A DNA stretch of 64,000 nucleotides from contig CADBXM010000004.1 of assembly GCA_902798745.1 (NCBI GenBank), forward strand, positions 56,805-120,804, written 5' to 3'. Position numbers and translations under genes: made by a program. Below the pieces are notes generated by a model that saw only the letters and a list, made by a program, of their open reading frames with translations, did not search any database and was not told where the DNA came from. This document shows, one piece after another, positions 7,672 to 16,461 of this stretch (positions within the stretch are counted from its first letter, which is position 1; the number at the start of each line of letters is the position of its first letter). This DNA is from an uncultured Eubacteriales bacterium (GTDB lineage: Bacteria > Bacillota > Clostridia > Peptostreptococcales > Anaerovoracaceae).

Positions 7672-8739
7672 TTATTCCTCGCTCTTCAGACGTGTGTAGA
7701 ACTTGTCATATGTCTTCATGGCATCGCCGACATCGAGCTGCAGGAAGTAATTTTCCTTGATCTCCTTAGGGATATCGATATTCTTGGCAAGCTTATACGA
7801 ATCATCACAGAGCTCGACAGCTGCACTATTAGGGCATGTATATGCATGTCCGTCCATGATGTTAGCAGCCATGTTCTCAGGATCGAGCATGAAGTTGAGG
7901 AATGCCTCCGCATTAGCTTTGTTTTTCGCTCCCTTAGGAATGACGAATTCATCGACTCCAAGCTGTACAGCGTCAGTCAGATTCGCTACCTCAAGATCAG
8001 GGTTGTCCTCGAGAGCTCTTCCGAACATGCCATCGAATACGAATCCTACTGAGCAGCCGCCGCTTACGAGCTCTTTTTCTGCGTCATCGCTGTTGAGATA
8101 TTTTACATTCTTCATGTATTTCTGCAGCCAGCCATAAGCTTCTTCGATCTCCGCGTCATTCGTGCTGTTAGGATCGTAGCCGAGCGCCTCGAGAGCCATA
8201 GGGAACAGGTTCCTGATGCCGTCTACGGAAGTGATCTGTCCCTCGAACGCAGGGTCGAGCAGATCGTTGTACGATGTGATCTCCTTAGGGCATGTCTCAG
8301 GGTTGTAGACTACGTATATGTAGTTCATGAAATACGGGATCGCGTACTTTGTGTCAGGGTCGAACGATCTGCCCTTGTACGCGTCATCGAGATACTGGAA
8401 GTTCTCCATGGACGAGGTGTCGATCTCCTCAAGGTAGCCACCCTCGATCAGAGATGTCATGTCAGCGTCGCAAGGCATCACCAGGTCGTACTCATCACCG
8501 CCGCCTGCCGTGATCTTGGCAACAGCTTCCTCCGACGAGTTCATGTAAGAGAAGTTTACGGTGATCCCTGTCTCCTCTTCGAACTTATCTACAAAGTCTT
8601 CCGACATGTACTCGGACCACATGTAGATATTCAGTTCTCCCGCGTCCTCTGTGTCACTGCTGCCGCCTCCGCATGCTGTAAATGACATAACAGTCACGAA
8701 CGCGAGCATGATGACCAGAGCTTTCTTGATCTTCATCAT
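7672..8739 (-). CDS. potD: PotD-like substrate-binding lipoprotein
   Basis: A 355-residue lipoprotein. After a hydrophobic signal comes the lipobox FTAC with Cys at 23, then a Gly/Ser linker. The mature part matches extracellular solute-binding proteins of the spermidine/putrescine type: LNIYMWSEYMSEDFVDKFEEET, YDLVMPCDADMTSLIEGGYL and YAIPYFMNYIYVVYNP. It captures the ligand outside the cell for PotABC. Polyamine is the annotation-level guess. The neighbours are Amadori-degrading enzymes, and the same transporter family includes the Agrobacterium mannopine importer, so fructosyl- or other sugar-amino compounds are plausible ligands. Confidence 0.9.
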   Translation of the reverse strand: MMKIKKALVIMLAFVTVMSFTACGGGSSDTEDAGELNIYMWSEYMSEDFVDKFEEETGITVNFSYMNSSEEAVAKITAGGGDEYDLVMPCDADMTSLIEGGYLEEIDTSSMENFQYLDDAYKGRSFDPDTKYAIPYFMNYIYVVYNPETCPKEITSYNDLLDPAFEGQITSVDGIRNLFPMALEALGYDPNSTNDAEIEEAYGWLQKYMKNVKYLNSDDAEKELVSGGCSVGFVFDGMFGRALEDNPDLEVANLTDAVQLGVDEFVIPKGAKNKANAEAFLNFMLDPENMAANIMDGHAYTCPNSAAVELCDDSYKLAKNIDIPKEIKENYFLQLDVGDAMKTYDKFYTRLKSEE

Positions 8740-8759
8740 GATATTCCTCCTTTAAGCGC

Positions 8760-9597
8760 TTAGAAGTAAGATTTAACGTTATTTTCAGCTCTCTTCTTCA
8801 GGATCGCCTGCGTAAGGCTGTTGAGCAGGAGTCCAAGAATAAGCACAGCTATCATTACAGTCGCCAGAGCGTTGACCTCAGGAGAGAGCCCCACCTTGAC
8901 GAGTGACAATATCTTTACAGGAAGCGTAGTCGACTTAGGGCCCGCTACAAAGTTCGATATGATGACGTCGTCGATCGAAAGAGTAAACGACATGAAGCAA
9001 CTGGAGAGTATCCCCGGCACCAGCATTGGCAGTGTGACCCTCATGAATGTGGTGAGCCTGTTTGCTCCAAGATCCATGGACGCTTCCTCTATCGACTGAT
9101 CCATCCCCGCAAGCCTTCCCCGCATTATTATTACGACGAACGGTATACAGAAGGTCACGTGGGCCATCACTATGGCCGCCATGCCCAGAGGCATATTGGC
9201 AGTCTCGTACAGCATCAGAAGCGCGATACCCAGAACGACTTCCGGTATCACGACCGGAATGTACAGAGCCCCGTTTATGAGCTTCTTGATCTTGAATTCG
9301 AACCTCACCAGGCCAAACGCTCCTATGGTGCCTATAATGACAGATATGATGGTCGCCAATACCGCTATGGCGAGCGATATCCACAGATACTGTATCAGGT
9401 CGGAATCTGTGAACAGCTTCTCATACCATTTGAAGGTAAAGCCTTTCCAGTAATAATTTCTCTTCTGATCGTTGAAAGAAAATACGATCATTACGATGAT
9501 AGGCAGATAAATGAACGCGAATACTATCAGCGAGAAGATAGTCATCTTCAGATTGAAAGATCTTTTTTTGCGCTCTATGCGCCCTACTCTGTCTTTC
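8760..9597 (-). CDS. potC: ABC importer permease PotC-like
   Basis: A 279-residue permease with six predicted membrane segments. The EAA loop reads EEASMDLGANRLTTFMRVTL (about residues 168-187) and would dock on PotA. GGAGGT precedes the ATG, which directly follows the TAG of potB with no gap, so translation is coupled. It forms the membrane channel together with PotB. Family: binding-protein-dependent transport inner membrane component of the polyamine/opine/phosphonate group. Confidence 0.9.
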
Positions 9598-9599
9598 AT

Positions 9600-10487
9600 C
9601 TAGAACACCTCCTCAAGATCATCAAGACTGGCGACCCTGGTGTAGATCCACATCATTATCAGTGTCATAAGGATCATGAGTATAGCCAGGCTCGCTCCGA
9701 ACGGCCAGTTCTTTGTGACAAGGAACTGGTTCCGTATCAGTGAGCCTATCAGCATTACCTTGCCGCCTCCCAAAGCCTCAGGTACGTAGTACATTCCGAG
9801 CGAAGGTATGAACACCAGCAATATGCAGCCGACGATGCCTGGCATCGTAAGAGGTATGGTCACCTTGCGGAACGTCGTGAAAGCATTGGCTCCGAGGTCT
9901 TTCGATGCTTCAAGGAGCGATTTGTCGAGCTTCTCTATCGACGTATAGAGAGGGAGCACCGAAAACGGCAGCATTGCCGTAAGAAGCCCAACTATGACGA
10001 TCCCATCGCTGTACAAAAGATCCAGAGGCGCCTCGATCGCTCCTATCTTTAAGAGAAAGTTGTTTATAGGTCCGTTGGTGGCTCCAAGCAGATTGTAGCT
10101 GTAAAGCCTTACGAGCGAGTTAGTCCAGTATGGGATCATTACAAGCATGATAAGCTTGGCTGCCGTCGCCGACGGTTTGCCCGCTATATAGTACGCGAGC
10201 GGATATCCAAGAAGCAGGCATATAACTGTAGTGAGGACAGCCAGCTTGAAGGATTTCCATATGACCTTCAGATATAACGGCTCCATCATTTCTTTGTAAT
10301 TCGCGAGTGTAAAGGTGAAGTCTATGCCTCCGTATACGTTTCTCGACATAAAACTTATAACGACTACATAGATCATGGGCAGCAGCACGAATACGATCAT
10401 CCAGAACGAGACCGGACCTGCCGTGGCTATGGCCGGCGCGTTGCGCCGCCCCCAGCTCATCCTCTTGGTCTTGATGGTGTCTTCCAT
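9600..10487 (-). CDS. potB: ABC importer permease PotB-like
   Basis: A 295-residue permease. I start at 10487 (MEDTIKTKRMSWGRRN) because AAGGAGG lies 6 bases upstream; the longer frame to 10571 runs into potA. Six membrane segments, starting with FWMIVFVLLPMIYVVVISF. The EAA-type loop EASKDLGANAFTTFRKVTIP is near residue 200. It pairs with PotC. The gene begins 10 bases after the potA stop. Confidence 0.9.
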   Translation of the reverse strand: MEDTIKTKRMSWGRRNAPAIATAGPVSFWMIVFVLLPMIYVVVISFMSRNVYGGIDFTFTLANYKEMMEPLYLKVIWKSFKLAVLTTVICLLLGYPLAYYIAGKPSATAAKLIMLVMIPYWTNSLVRLYSYNLLGATNGPINNFLLKIGAIEAPLDLLYSDGIVIVGLLTAMLPFSVLPLYTSIEKLDKSLLEASKDLGANAFTTFRKVTIPLTMPGIVGCILLVFIPSLGMYYVPEALGGGKVMLIGSLIRNQFLVTKNWPFGASLAILMILMTLIMMWIYTRVASLDDLEEVF

Positions 10488-10497
10488 GATATCCTCC

Positions 10498-11571
10498 TTA
10501 CACGCTCTCTTTGATGCCGTAAGCATCATCGTTTTCCCAATGCAACCAGATGGTGTCACCCTCACGGACATTGCTGTCCTGTTTGGTACGGTTGATCTTT
10601 ATCTCCTGACCATTATCGAGGAACGCGTACATCTTATACTGTGAGCCTATGAATATGACATTCTTGACTGTCGCCTTGATATCGAAGCCCTCAACAGGCT
10701 CAAGCGAATATCCCATAACTTCTGGCCGCACGCAGGCTGTTATGGCATCGCCGGCACTGAAGCCTTCTGCATCAAGCTTCATCCTTCCGCCGTCCACCAA
10801 TTTTGCGCATACTGTATTGCCATCCACCGACTCTACTACGCCGTCAAAGAGATTCGACTCTCCGATAAAGTTAGCTACAAACTTGCTTGCGGGATGTTTG
10901 TATATCTCATCAGGCGTATCGAGCTGCTCGATTACGCCCTTCTGCAGTACAGCTATACGGTCGCTCATCGTCATGGCTTCTTCCTGATCGTGTGTTACAT
11001 ACACGAAGGTTATGTTGAGCTTCTGCTGCAATCTCTTGAGCTCTATTTGCATCTGTTTTCTGAGCTGAAGATCGAGCGCTCCGAGAGGCTCGTCAAGCAG
11101 AAGTACCTTAGGCCTGTTGATCAGGGCTCTCGCGATCGCGACCCTCTGCTTCTGACCACCGGACATCATATCCGGCTTGCGCCCCTCAAAGCCCATGAGC
11201 TGCACAAGCTCGAGCATCTCTTTTACACGCTCCTTGATCTCATCCTTAGGCACTTTTGCGACCGTAAGTCCGTACGCTATGTTGTCATAAACGGTCATGT
11301 GCGGGAAGAGAGCGTAGCTCTGGAACACCGTGTTTACATTTCTTTCGAATGGCTCTTTGTCTTCGACACGTTCGCCTTCGACTTTTATCATTCCGTTCGT
11401 TGCTTCTTCGAAACCGGCTATCATTCTCAGGATGGTAGTCTTGCCGCATCCCGATGGGCCAAGCAGAGTAAGGAATTCGCCCTGCTCTATGTTCAGATAC
11501 AGATCCTGTATGACGTGGTTATCTCCGAAATACTTGTTTACTTTCTCAAGCTGTACTATATGCTCTGCCAT
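10498..11571 (-). CDS. potA: ABC importer ATPase PotA-like
   Basis: A 357-residue ATP-binding subunit. Walker A GPSGCGKT (about 38-45), ABC signature MSGGQKQRVAIARAL (about 136), Walker B VLLLDEPLGALD, and the His switch in YVTHDQEEAM. A C-terminal TOBE domain (about 280-345) includes ACVRPEVM and FIGSQYKMYAFLDNG. It powers uptake by PotBCD. Gene order frlB-potA-B-C-D with gaps under 35 bases indicates a single transcript with the deglycase gene. Confidence 0.93.
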   Translation of the reverse strand: MAEHIVQLEKVNKYFGDNHVIQDLYLNIEQGEFLTLLGPSGCGKTTILRMIAGFEEATNGMIKVEGERVEDKEPFERNVNTVFQSYALFPHMTVYDNIAYGLTVAKVPKDEIKERVKEMLELVQLMGFEGRKPDMMSGGQKQRVAIARALINRPKVLLLDEPLGALDLQLRKQMQIELKRLQQKLNITFVYVTHDQEEAMTMSDRIAVLQKGVIEQLDTPDEIYKHPASKFVANFIGESNLFDGVVESVDGNTVCAKLVDGGRMKLDAEGFSAGDAITACVRPEVMGYSLEPVEGFDIKATVKNVIFIGSQYKMYAFLDNGQEIKINRTKQDSNVREGDTIWLHWENDDAYGIKESV

Positions 11572-11604
11572 CTGCTTCCTCCTATGCCGCCGACGCTCAG
11601 CTTA

Positions 11605-12621
11605 TCAATACTCAAACTGACGGTAATATCTCCTGAACTGCAGGCTGTGGCCCGTATTGAGTTCATAGTGCGCAGCCAGTCTCTCTGTCGCCAGCGCTGT
11701 AAGCACCATAGGCGAGCAGATCACTTTGAATCTGTCATCGATGCCCTCAAATCTGTAGTCGTTGACGTCTATGACCGTTAGCATGTCAGTGTGATCTTTG
11801 GCAAAACGCTCCACACGCTCATCGAGCGGACGGTATTCATCAACTCCCTTGAAAAGGAACACCGGAACGCCGTCTTCAACAAGCTCCAGGGTGCCATGGA
11901 AAAAGTCCGCTGATGTTACCGACTTTGTGCGGACCCACTGCATCTCTTCAAGGATGCACATCGAGAAAAGATAGGTCTCGCCCCACAGGATGCCCGAGCT
12001 TACAAAGATGTTATATGGCTGACGCGCATACTTCTTTGCGATAGCTGCCGCATCAGTTTCAAATTCTTCGCGGAACCTGAGGAGGTTTTTATGAAGGACC
12101 TTCATCTGGTCGGCCCAGTCAACATATTCGTCGAACTCGCCTCTGTCATACAGGAGCCTGAGAGCGAACATGAAATACATCAGATATGAATCCTCGCAGT
12201 CACCGCAGGCATTGTATACGGCCCTCTTGAGCAGCTTTGCCAAAGGCGTCTCGCTGTTCTTGGTAAATCCCACAACATCGATGCCCTTCTCATTACACAT
12301 CTTCACAGCCTCAACGATCTCCTTCGTATCTCCGGATGCTGACGCTGTGACAACCAGTGACCTTTCCGTAAGGAAATCCTTGTCCTCTCTTACCATAAGC
12401 TCCGCGGCATTGCAGAGATAGACAGGCACATCAGACCTATGCTTAATAAAATGAACGACTGGGTACCACTCTGCCCAGGTCCCTCCGATACCTATTGCTA
12501 CGATATTGTCATAGCCCCTCTGATGAAGCTCATCCGCCATTTTTTCGATGTTTTCTCTCTGGGCGTAGGTAGTCTCGCCATCCCTGAGATATTTCTCCGC
12601 GTCAAAGTTTCTTAAACTCAT
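11605..12621 (-). CDS. frlB: SIS-domain deglycase, FrlB-like
   Basis: A 338-residue SIS-domain protein. The start at 12621 (MSLRNFDAEKYL) has GAGGAG 7 bases upstream. The first SIS half contains IVAIGIGGTWAEW and LVVTASASGDTKEIVEAVK. The second has SADFFHGTLELVEDGVPVFLF, and the C-terminus reads LQFRRYYRQFEY. These regions closely resemble fructoselysine-6-phosphate deglycase FrlB of E. coli as I know it, and the related FraB. It would split a 6-phosphorylated Amadori compound into glucose 6-phosphate and a free amine or amino acid. Neighbouring frlD-like kinase and frlC-like epimerase support this. The exact amino acid moiety is unknown. Confidence 0.85.
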   Translation of the reverse strand: MSLRNFDAEKYLRDGETTYAQRENIEKMADELHQRGYDNIVAIGIGGTWAEWYPVVHFIKHRSDVPVYLCNAAELMVREDKDFLTERSLVVTASASGDTKEIVEAVKMCNEKGIDVVGFTKNSETPLAKLLKRAVYNACGDCEDSYLMYFMFALRLLYDRGEFDEYVDWADQMKVLHKNLLRFREEFETDAAAIAKKYARQPYNIFVSSGILWGETYLFSMCILEEMQWVRTKSVTSADFFHGTLELVEDGVPVFLFKGVDEYRPLDERVERFAKDHTDMLTVIDVNDYRFEGIDDRFKVICSPMVLTALATERLAAHYELNTGHSLQFRRYYRQFEY

Positions 12622-12673
12622 GATAATTCTCCTCGATAAACCTTCTTCGCCATTAACTTCCATGTACGTTCTC

Positions 12674-12705
12674 ATTATATTTGCAGACTTTTGCCGCGTG
12701 GCGGC
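12674..12705 (-). promoter_or_regulatory. frlB promoter with operator-like inverted repeat
   Basis: On the minus strand a perfect TATAAT (12674-12679) lies about 53 bases before the frlB start. The -35 position has no good hexamer but is covered by a perfect inverted repeat GCCGC-N3-GCGGC (12693-12705). A repressor or activator site there would suit a controlled catabolic operon. Confidence 0.5.
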
Positions 12706-12710
12706 CTGGC

Positions 12711-12763
12711 AAAAAATAAAAACAGACCTCTGTCGGGTATTTTCTATACCACATAGGTCTGTT
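12711..12763 (-). terminator. terminator after the gntR pair, with nested GGTAT repeat
   Basis: Minus-strand stem AACAGACCT/AGGTCTGTT (outer arms 12755-12763 and 12721-12729) followed by TTTATTTTTT. The inner part contains GGTAT-N5-ATACC (12736-12750), similar in form to HutC-subfamily operators. It separates the frlC-frlD-gntR unit from frlB-potABCD. Confidence 0.7.
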
Positions 12764-12845
12764 TCTCTGAAAAATCGCTTATTTCTTTGTGTTTATATAT
12801 CGTAAATTACTATACCAGAGTTTTACTCCCTCAAGACATTGCCCT

Positions 12846-13571
12846 TCATATCCGGGCAGTGAATTTGAATTCCGTCTTATCACAGCGTATATAGCTCTCG
12901 GTATACTCCACGATACGCCGTTCAGAATCTATCCCTATCAGCTCAAAGTAGAACGAGGGGTCGTCCACCGGCAGTTCCAGGTACCTCGCCTCTTTAGGAG
13001 AAAGCCTTGTTACCCTCAGCACCTGATCAAATTTTTCAGGCATATGTCCGTTGGCATCCATATAGTCGTATAAAGACACCATGCTGAAATCCAGTTCCTC
13101 TATATCGGGGAAAATGCTCTTAGGAACATAAGTATATTCAATGGCGAGCGGCTCATCATTACCGTAACGCACTCTGTGAAGAGCAAACACCGGCTCACCT
13201 TCCTGAAGGTCAAGTTTGCTTTCAAGGAACCTGTTGCCTGTGATGGTACCGCAGGCCAGCACCACATTGCTTATTTTTATGCCATACGAACGCACCAGGG
13301 CCGATATCCCCTTGTTTCCCTGCACCGCAGCGCCGTTTATATCCATAGGGCTTTCCTTGTTTTTATGTATGAACGTGCCCTTTCCCCTGATGCGATATAC
13401 CATGCCCTGCTCTTCAAGCTTTTTGAGAGCATATTTTATGGTGGATCGCTTTACGTCATACTTTGCCGCAAGTTCCCTTTCACCGGGGATCGCCTCTCCA
13501 TCCAGCCATCCCCCGTAATCCTCGACTATCCGATCCCTTATTCTCTTATACAGTCCTTTTTCCCTAGCCAT
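12846..13571 (-). CDS. GntR/HutC-family transcriptional regulator
   Basis: A 241-residue regulator. The N-terminal winged helix is GntR-type (IPGERELAAKYDVKRSTIKY, then KKLEEQGMVYRIRGKGTFI). A UTRA ligand-binding domain follows from about residue 85 to the end, with LDLQEGEPVFALHRVRYGND and the typical IVEYTESYIR. HutC-type members sense sugar phosphates or small metabolites; FrlR of the fructoselysine operon belongs here. It is 22 bases downstream of a second GntR gene and next to frlB, so control of this cluster is the natural inference. Confidence 0.9.
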   Translation of the reverse strand: MAREKGLYKRIRDRIVEDYGGWLDGEAIPGERELAAKYDVKRSTIKYALKKLEEQGMVYRIRGKGTFIHKNKESPMDINGAAVQGNKGISALVRSYGIKISNVVLACGTITGNRFLESKLDLQEGEPVFALHRVRYGNDEPLAIEYTYVPKSIFPDIEELDFSMVSLYDYMDANGHMPEKFDQVLRVTRLSPKEARYLELPVDDPSFYFELIGIDSERRIVEYTESYIRCDKTEFKFTARI

Positions 13572-13593
13572 AGCTGTTCTCGCCGGTTAGATC

Positions 13594-14313
13594 CTATGCG
13601 AAATCCTTTATGCGAAATTCTATACTGTCCGTCTTAAGTACATTATCAAAGAACTCGATCAGCCTTCCCTTTCTATCATAAACCAGACCCTCGTATCTTA
13701 TCAGAGGCTCATCCTTCTTCACTTTCAGAAGCTCAGCCTCCATATCTGTAGCGTATACCTGCGTCAGTCTCTGATGCGAGCTTACAAGACTTATCCTGAA
13801 TTTCTGTCTGAGGGTGGAGGAAAGAGATTTCTGGTCTACATCCTGCTGGGTAAGGCCGGGCACGTGCTCTGCTATGATGTATGAGCGTTCAACAGACATG
13901 GCTCTGTCATTCTCGTATCTGAGGCGCATTATGCTGTAGCATAGAGTTCCCTCAGGCAGCAGTGTTTTTTCAGACAGTTTTTCGCCCATGCTCAATATCT
14001 CGAAGTTCAGAAGTACAGCCTTGCTTTCTCTGCCGATGTTCTCTATCGACTTCTTGACAGAACGGAAATTGTTCAGATCGAACTCGATCCTCTTGGGTGC
14101 TACAAAACAACCCTGACGAGTTCTTTTTACAAGAACGCCCTTCTTCACAAGGATCTCGAGGGCGCATCTTACAGTGTCCCTCTGTACACCAAAGTCCTCG
14201 GCCAGCGCCCTTTCAGAAGGCAGTCTTGCCCCTTCTTTCAGGCGCTGATCGATTATCCTTCGTTCTAACTCGCGCGATATTTCTTCATCTTTGAACAATA
14301 TCCGCCTGCGCAT
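13594..14313 (-). CDS. second GntR/HutC-family regulator
   Basis: A 239-residue regulator with the same layout as its neighbour: GntR winged helix (LPSERALAEDFGVQRDTVRC, LEILVKKGVLVKRTRQG) and a UTRA domain (LLPEGTLCYSIMRLRYENDR; LIEFFDNVLKTDSIEFRI). The two differ clearly, so they are not a recent duplication. Two regulators may answer to two ligands or control the two transcription units separately. It follows frlD by 27 bases. Confidence 0.9.
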   Translation of the reverse strand: MRRRILFKDEEISRELERRIIDQRLKEGARLPSERALAEDFGVQRDTVRCALEILVKKGVLVKRTRQGCFVAPKRIEFDLNNFRSVKKSIENIGRESKAVLLNFEILSMGEKLSEKTLLPEGTLCYSIMRLRYENDRAMSVERSYIIAEHVPGLTQQDVDQKSLSSTLRQKFRISLVSSHQRLTQVYATDMEAELLKVKKDEPLIRYEGLVYDRKGRLIEFFDNVLKTDSIEFRIKDFA

Positions 14314-14340
14314 ATCCTGCCCGCCTTTCTATTGCCGCAA

Positions 14341-15198
14341 CTACTCTATCGTGGCGCCAAAGCCGTATGCTCCTTCAACAAGGCAGTTTCGCGCTGAAAA
14401 ATCCGCCGCGTAATCAAACGCTCTGTCCAGCGCTTCTCTGCTCAATTCGCCGGTCTCAAGCAGTCCGTTACGCATTATGGACACCACGAACGAAGCGAAA
14501 AATGAGTCCCCAGCTCCCATGGTATCGACCGGTTCCAGCAGCTTTACCACGCCCTGATGCTTTGAATCTCCGTCATAGAGCACCTGCCCCTTCTTTCCGT
14601 TGGTCACAAGGACATACTTTATATCGTAGCTTCTTACCTCAGCAGCAAGAACTTCCCTCTCCTCTTCTGTCATCTCTTCCGCGGAAAACAGAGCCATATC
14701 TATGTAAGGACATACTTTATCGAGATATTCCTTAGTTCTGTATTCAGGCTCACACGAGAAATCAAAGGTGCGGAAAGCTTTCTGATCTGCCAGCTTACAC
14801 ATCTCGTCTTCCATATAAGCGTAACATCCGCAATGTATCACATCGAATCCACGAAGGTAATCCAGATGATCTTCTGTGAGCTTCAGTGGGCGATGCACCC
14901 CGTTTCCTCCGTAACTGACACCGGCAAACACCCTGTCGCCCTCAACGAGTCTTACATCACACCTCTCGGTCACACAGCCGGAAACCAAAGGACTCATTGA
15001 AACATCAACGCCCAGCTGCAGGAGCGAATCTCTGACGAGTCTGCCTTCTCTATCATCTGCTATTATGCCCAGATACGCGCTCTCTTCTCCGCACTGAGAA
15101 GAGAATACCGCGAAGTTTACAGCATTGCCGCCCGGAAACATTCTGTTTTTATTTATATAACGGTCGACCACATTATCGCCTATGCCTATCAATTTCAT
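14341..15198 (-). CDS. frlD: PfkB-family kinase, FrlD-like
   Basis: A 285-residue ribokinase/PfkB-family sugar kinase. The N-terminus MKLIGIGDNVVDRYINKN and the FPGGNAVNFAVF motif match FrlD-type fructoselysine 6-kinases. The C-terminal DTMGAGDSFFASF is PfkB signature 2, with Asp as catalytic base. It would phosphorylate the Amadori compound at C6 before FrlB cleaves it. Its ATG overlaps the frlC stop (ATGA), showing tight coupling. Confidence 0.87.
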   Translation of the reverse strand: MKLIGIGDNVVDRYINKNRMFPGGNAVNFAVFSSQCGEESAYLGIIADDREGRLVRDSLLQLGVDVSMSPLVSGCVTERCDVRLVEGDRVFAGVSYGGNGVHRPLKLTEDHLDYLRGFDVIHCGCYAYMEDEMCKLADQKAFRTFDFSCEPEYRTKEYLDKVCPYIDMALFSAEEMTEEEREVLAAEVRSYDIKYVLVTNGKKGQVLYDGDSKHQGVVKLLEPVDTMGAGDSFFASFVVSIMRNGLLETGELSREALDRAFDYAADFSARNCLVEGAYGFGATIE

Positions 15199-16034
15199 AC
15201 AGCCAATACTCCTTTTCTAAAGTATTTTTTTACCGCTTCGATGTTCTTTACGTATGCATCATTGGGATGCATGGTATAGGCTGCGTCCGCTGTCTCAAAG
15301 GTGATATACCCCTCATAGCTACTGAGCGCCCTTAGATGTGCGGCAAGATCCTGAGTGCCGTCGCCCCATGCCATATGCCCTGACGGATCACCGTCATTCA
15401 GGTGTATTTGGCCTATGCGGTCCCCAAACTCGTCTATATAATCTTGAAGGGTCTCTCCGGCCACGCATACAGGGACAGTATCCACGCAAACGGTCAGATT
15501 TGGTGTTCTGAATGTATCCATTACTTTCTTGAGCGTATCAAGATCAGTTACCAGATTGGATTCGAAAGGCTGCAGGATCTCATAAGCTATCGTTACGCCT
15601 TCACTCTCCGCTTTGGAGAGAAGAATGTCTGTAGAGTCAAGCGAACGTTTCCAGGCCTCATCAGCTGATTCGTCATAATTGCCCCAGCCGGGAGTGAGAA
15701 GCATTCTGTACGCGCCAAAACCGGCCGCATCCTCTATGCAGCGGCTGAAGTACTCTATACTCTTTTTTCTTATATTGTCTTCTTTTGCGGCAATGTTAAA
15801 AGGATAGACACACTGCTCCGGAGTGAAGCAGACCATACTAAGACCGTACTCTGCGAATTTTTTTCTTATGAACTTTTGCTGTTCCGTCTGATTCGCAAAG
15901 TGATCGTAATGAGGGATCCCGCCCCACAACTCGATGTTGCGGAATCCGATCTCAGACATGCTGCGCAAGAAAAAATCCAGACTGTAATGACCGTACAGCA
16001 GGTTCATGGCAGCAAATTGTTCAAAGTTCAACAT
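15195..16034 (-). CDS. frlC: sugar phosphate isomerase/epimerase, FrlC-like
   Basis: A 279-residue TIM-barrel protein of the xylose-isomerase-like superfamily. The ATG at 16034 is preceded by GAGGTG at 6 bases; a GTG 9 bases earlier is possible. Motifs include IELWGGIPHYDHF, the metal-binding Glu of IAYEILQPFESN, VCVDTVPVC, GQIHLNDGD and ITFETADAAY. FrlC of E. coli interconverts fructoselysine and psicoselysine, and the position beside frlD supports that call. First gene of the cluster. Confidence 0.82.
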   Translation of the reverse strand: MLNFEQFAAMNLLYGHYSLDFFLRSMSEIGFRNIELWGGIPHYDHFANQTEQQKFIRKKFAEYGLSMVCFTPEQCVYPFNIAAKEDNIRKKSIEYFSRCIEDAAGFGAYRMLLTPGWGNYDESADEAWKRSLDSTDILLSKAESEGVTIAYEILQPFESNLVTDLDTLKKVMDTFRTPNLTVCVDTVPVCVAGETLQDYIDEFGDRIGQIHLNDGDPSGHMAWGDGTQDLAAHLRALSSYEGYITFETADAAYTMHPNDAYVKNIEAVKKYFRKGVLAV

Positions 16035-16094
16035 ATTGACCACCTCATCATTTTTAGTAAGAACGTGTACATGGATAGTAAATGACGAATGTGA

Positions 16095-16143
16095 TCTTTT
16101 TTATTAAAATACACCGATGGTCTCAATCCGTCAACCATCGGTG
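16095..16143 (-). terminator. terminator upstream of frlC
   Basis: Stem CACCGATGGT/ACCATCGGTG (16112-16121 and 16134-16143) with a 12-base loop, followed on the minus strand by TATTTTAATAAAAAAG. The T-run is broken. It would stop transcripts from the degraded region between lysS and frlC. A possible frlC promoter (TTTACT-17-TACTAA) follows it. Confidence 0.55.
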
Positions 16144-16461
16144 CGTGCATTTTGCTACAGGATATGAGCTTGTGTAATGGCTCTTTCCGTAAGATCAAAG
16201 TAGAACACTTTCGTGCTGTAGTTATGCTTAGCCAGCCTCGACATGATATTCCACCGCGCTTCGTGCACGCGGGAGCATCTGGGTAATGGTGATTTACATC
16301 GCTCCCAGACATGTACAGGGTAGTCAACCCGTGTATCGGCTGGGCAAGCCCTATTATTATGTTCCAGATATTTCCCTTTTTTTCGCCTAATCGGCAAACG
16401 GGGTAGTGCCCGGGATAAAATGGGATACGCTATATCTCCTCCTGCAGCAACACTCCATTGG
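16144..16461. other. degraded region between lysS and frlC
   Basis: No intact gene. A minus-strand 80-codon frame at 16155-16397 has no ribosome site, but its end (STKVFYFDLTERAITQ) resembles the sequence just after the nitrilase gene (SAKVLHFDCLARD, 5280-5330). A GGGTAGT-type 27-base motif lies at 16401-16427. Probably relics of an inserted element. Confidence 0.4.
16401..16427 (+). repeat. GGGTAGT-type motif, copy 3
   Basis: GGGTAGTGCCCGGGATAAAA then TGGGATA. It lies between the antitoxin-like remnant and frlC. Confidence 0.5.

Noticed and set aside
16155-16397. 80-codon minus-strand frame as a real gene
   Set aside because: No ribosome site and odd composition; kept only as a possible relic because its end resembles sequence after the nitrilase gene.
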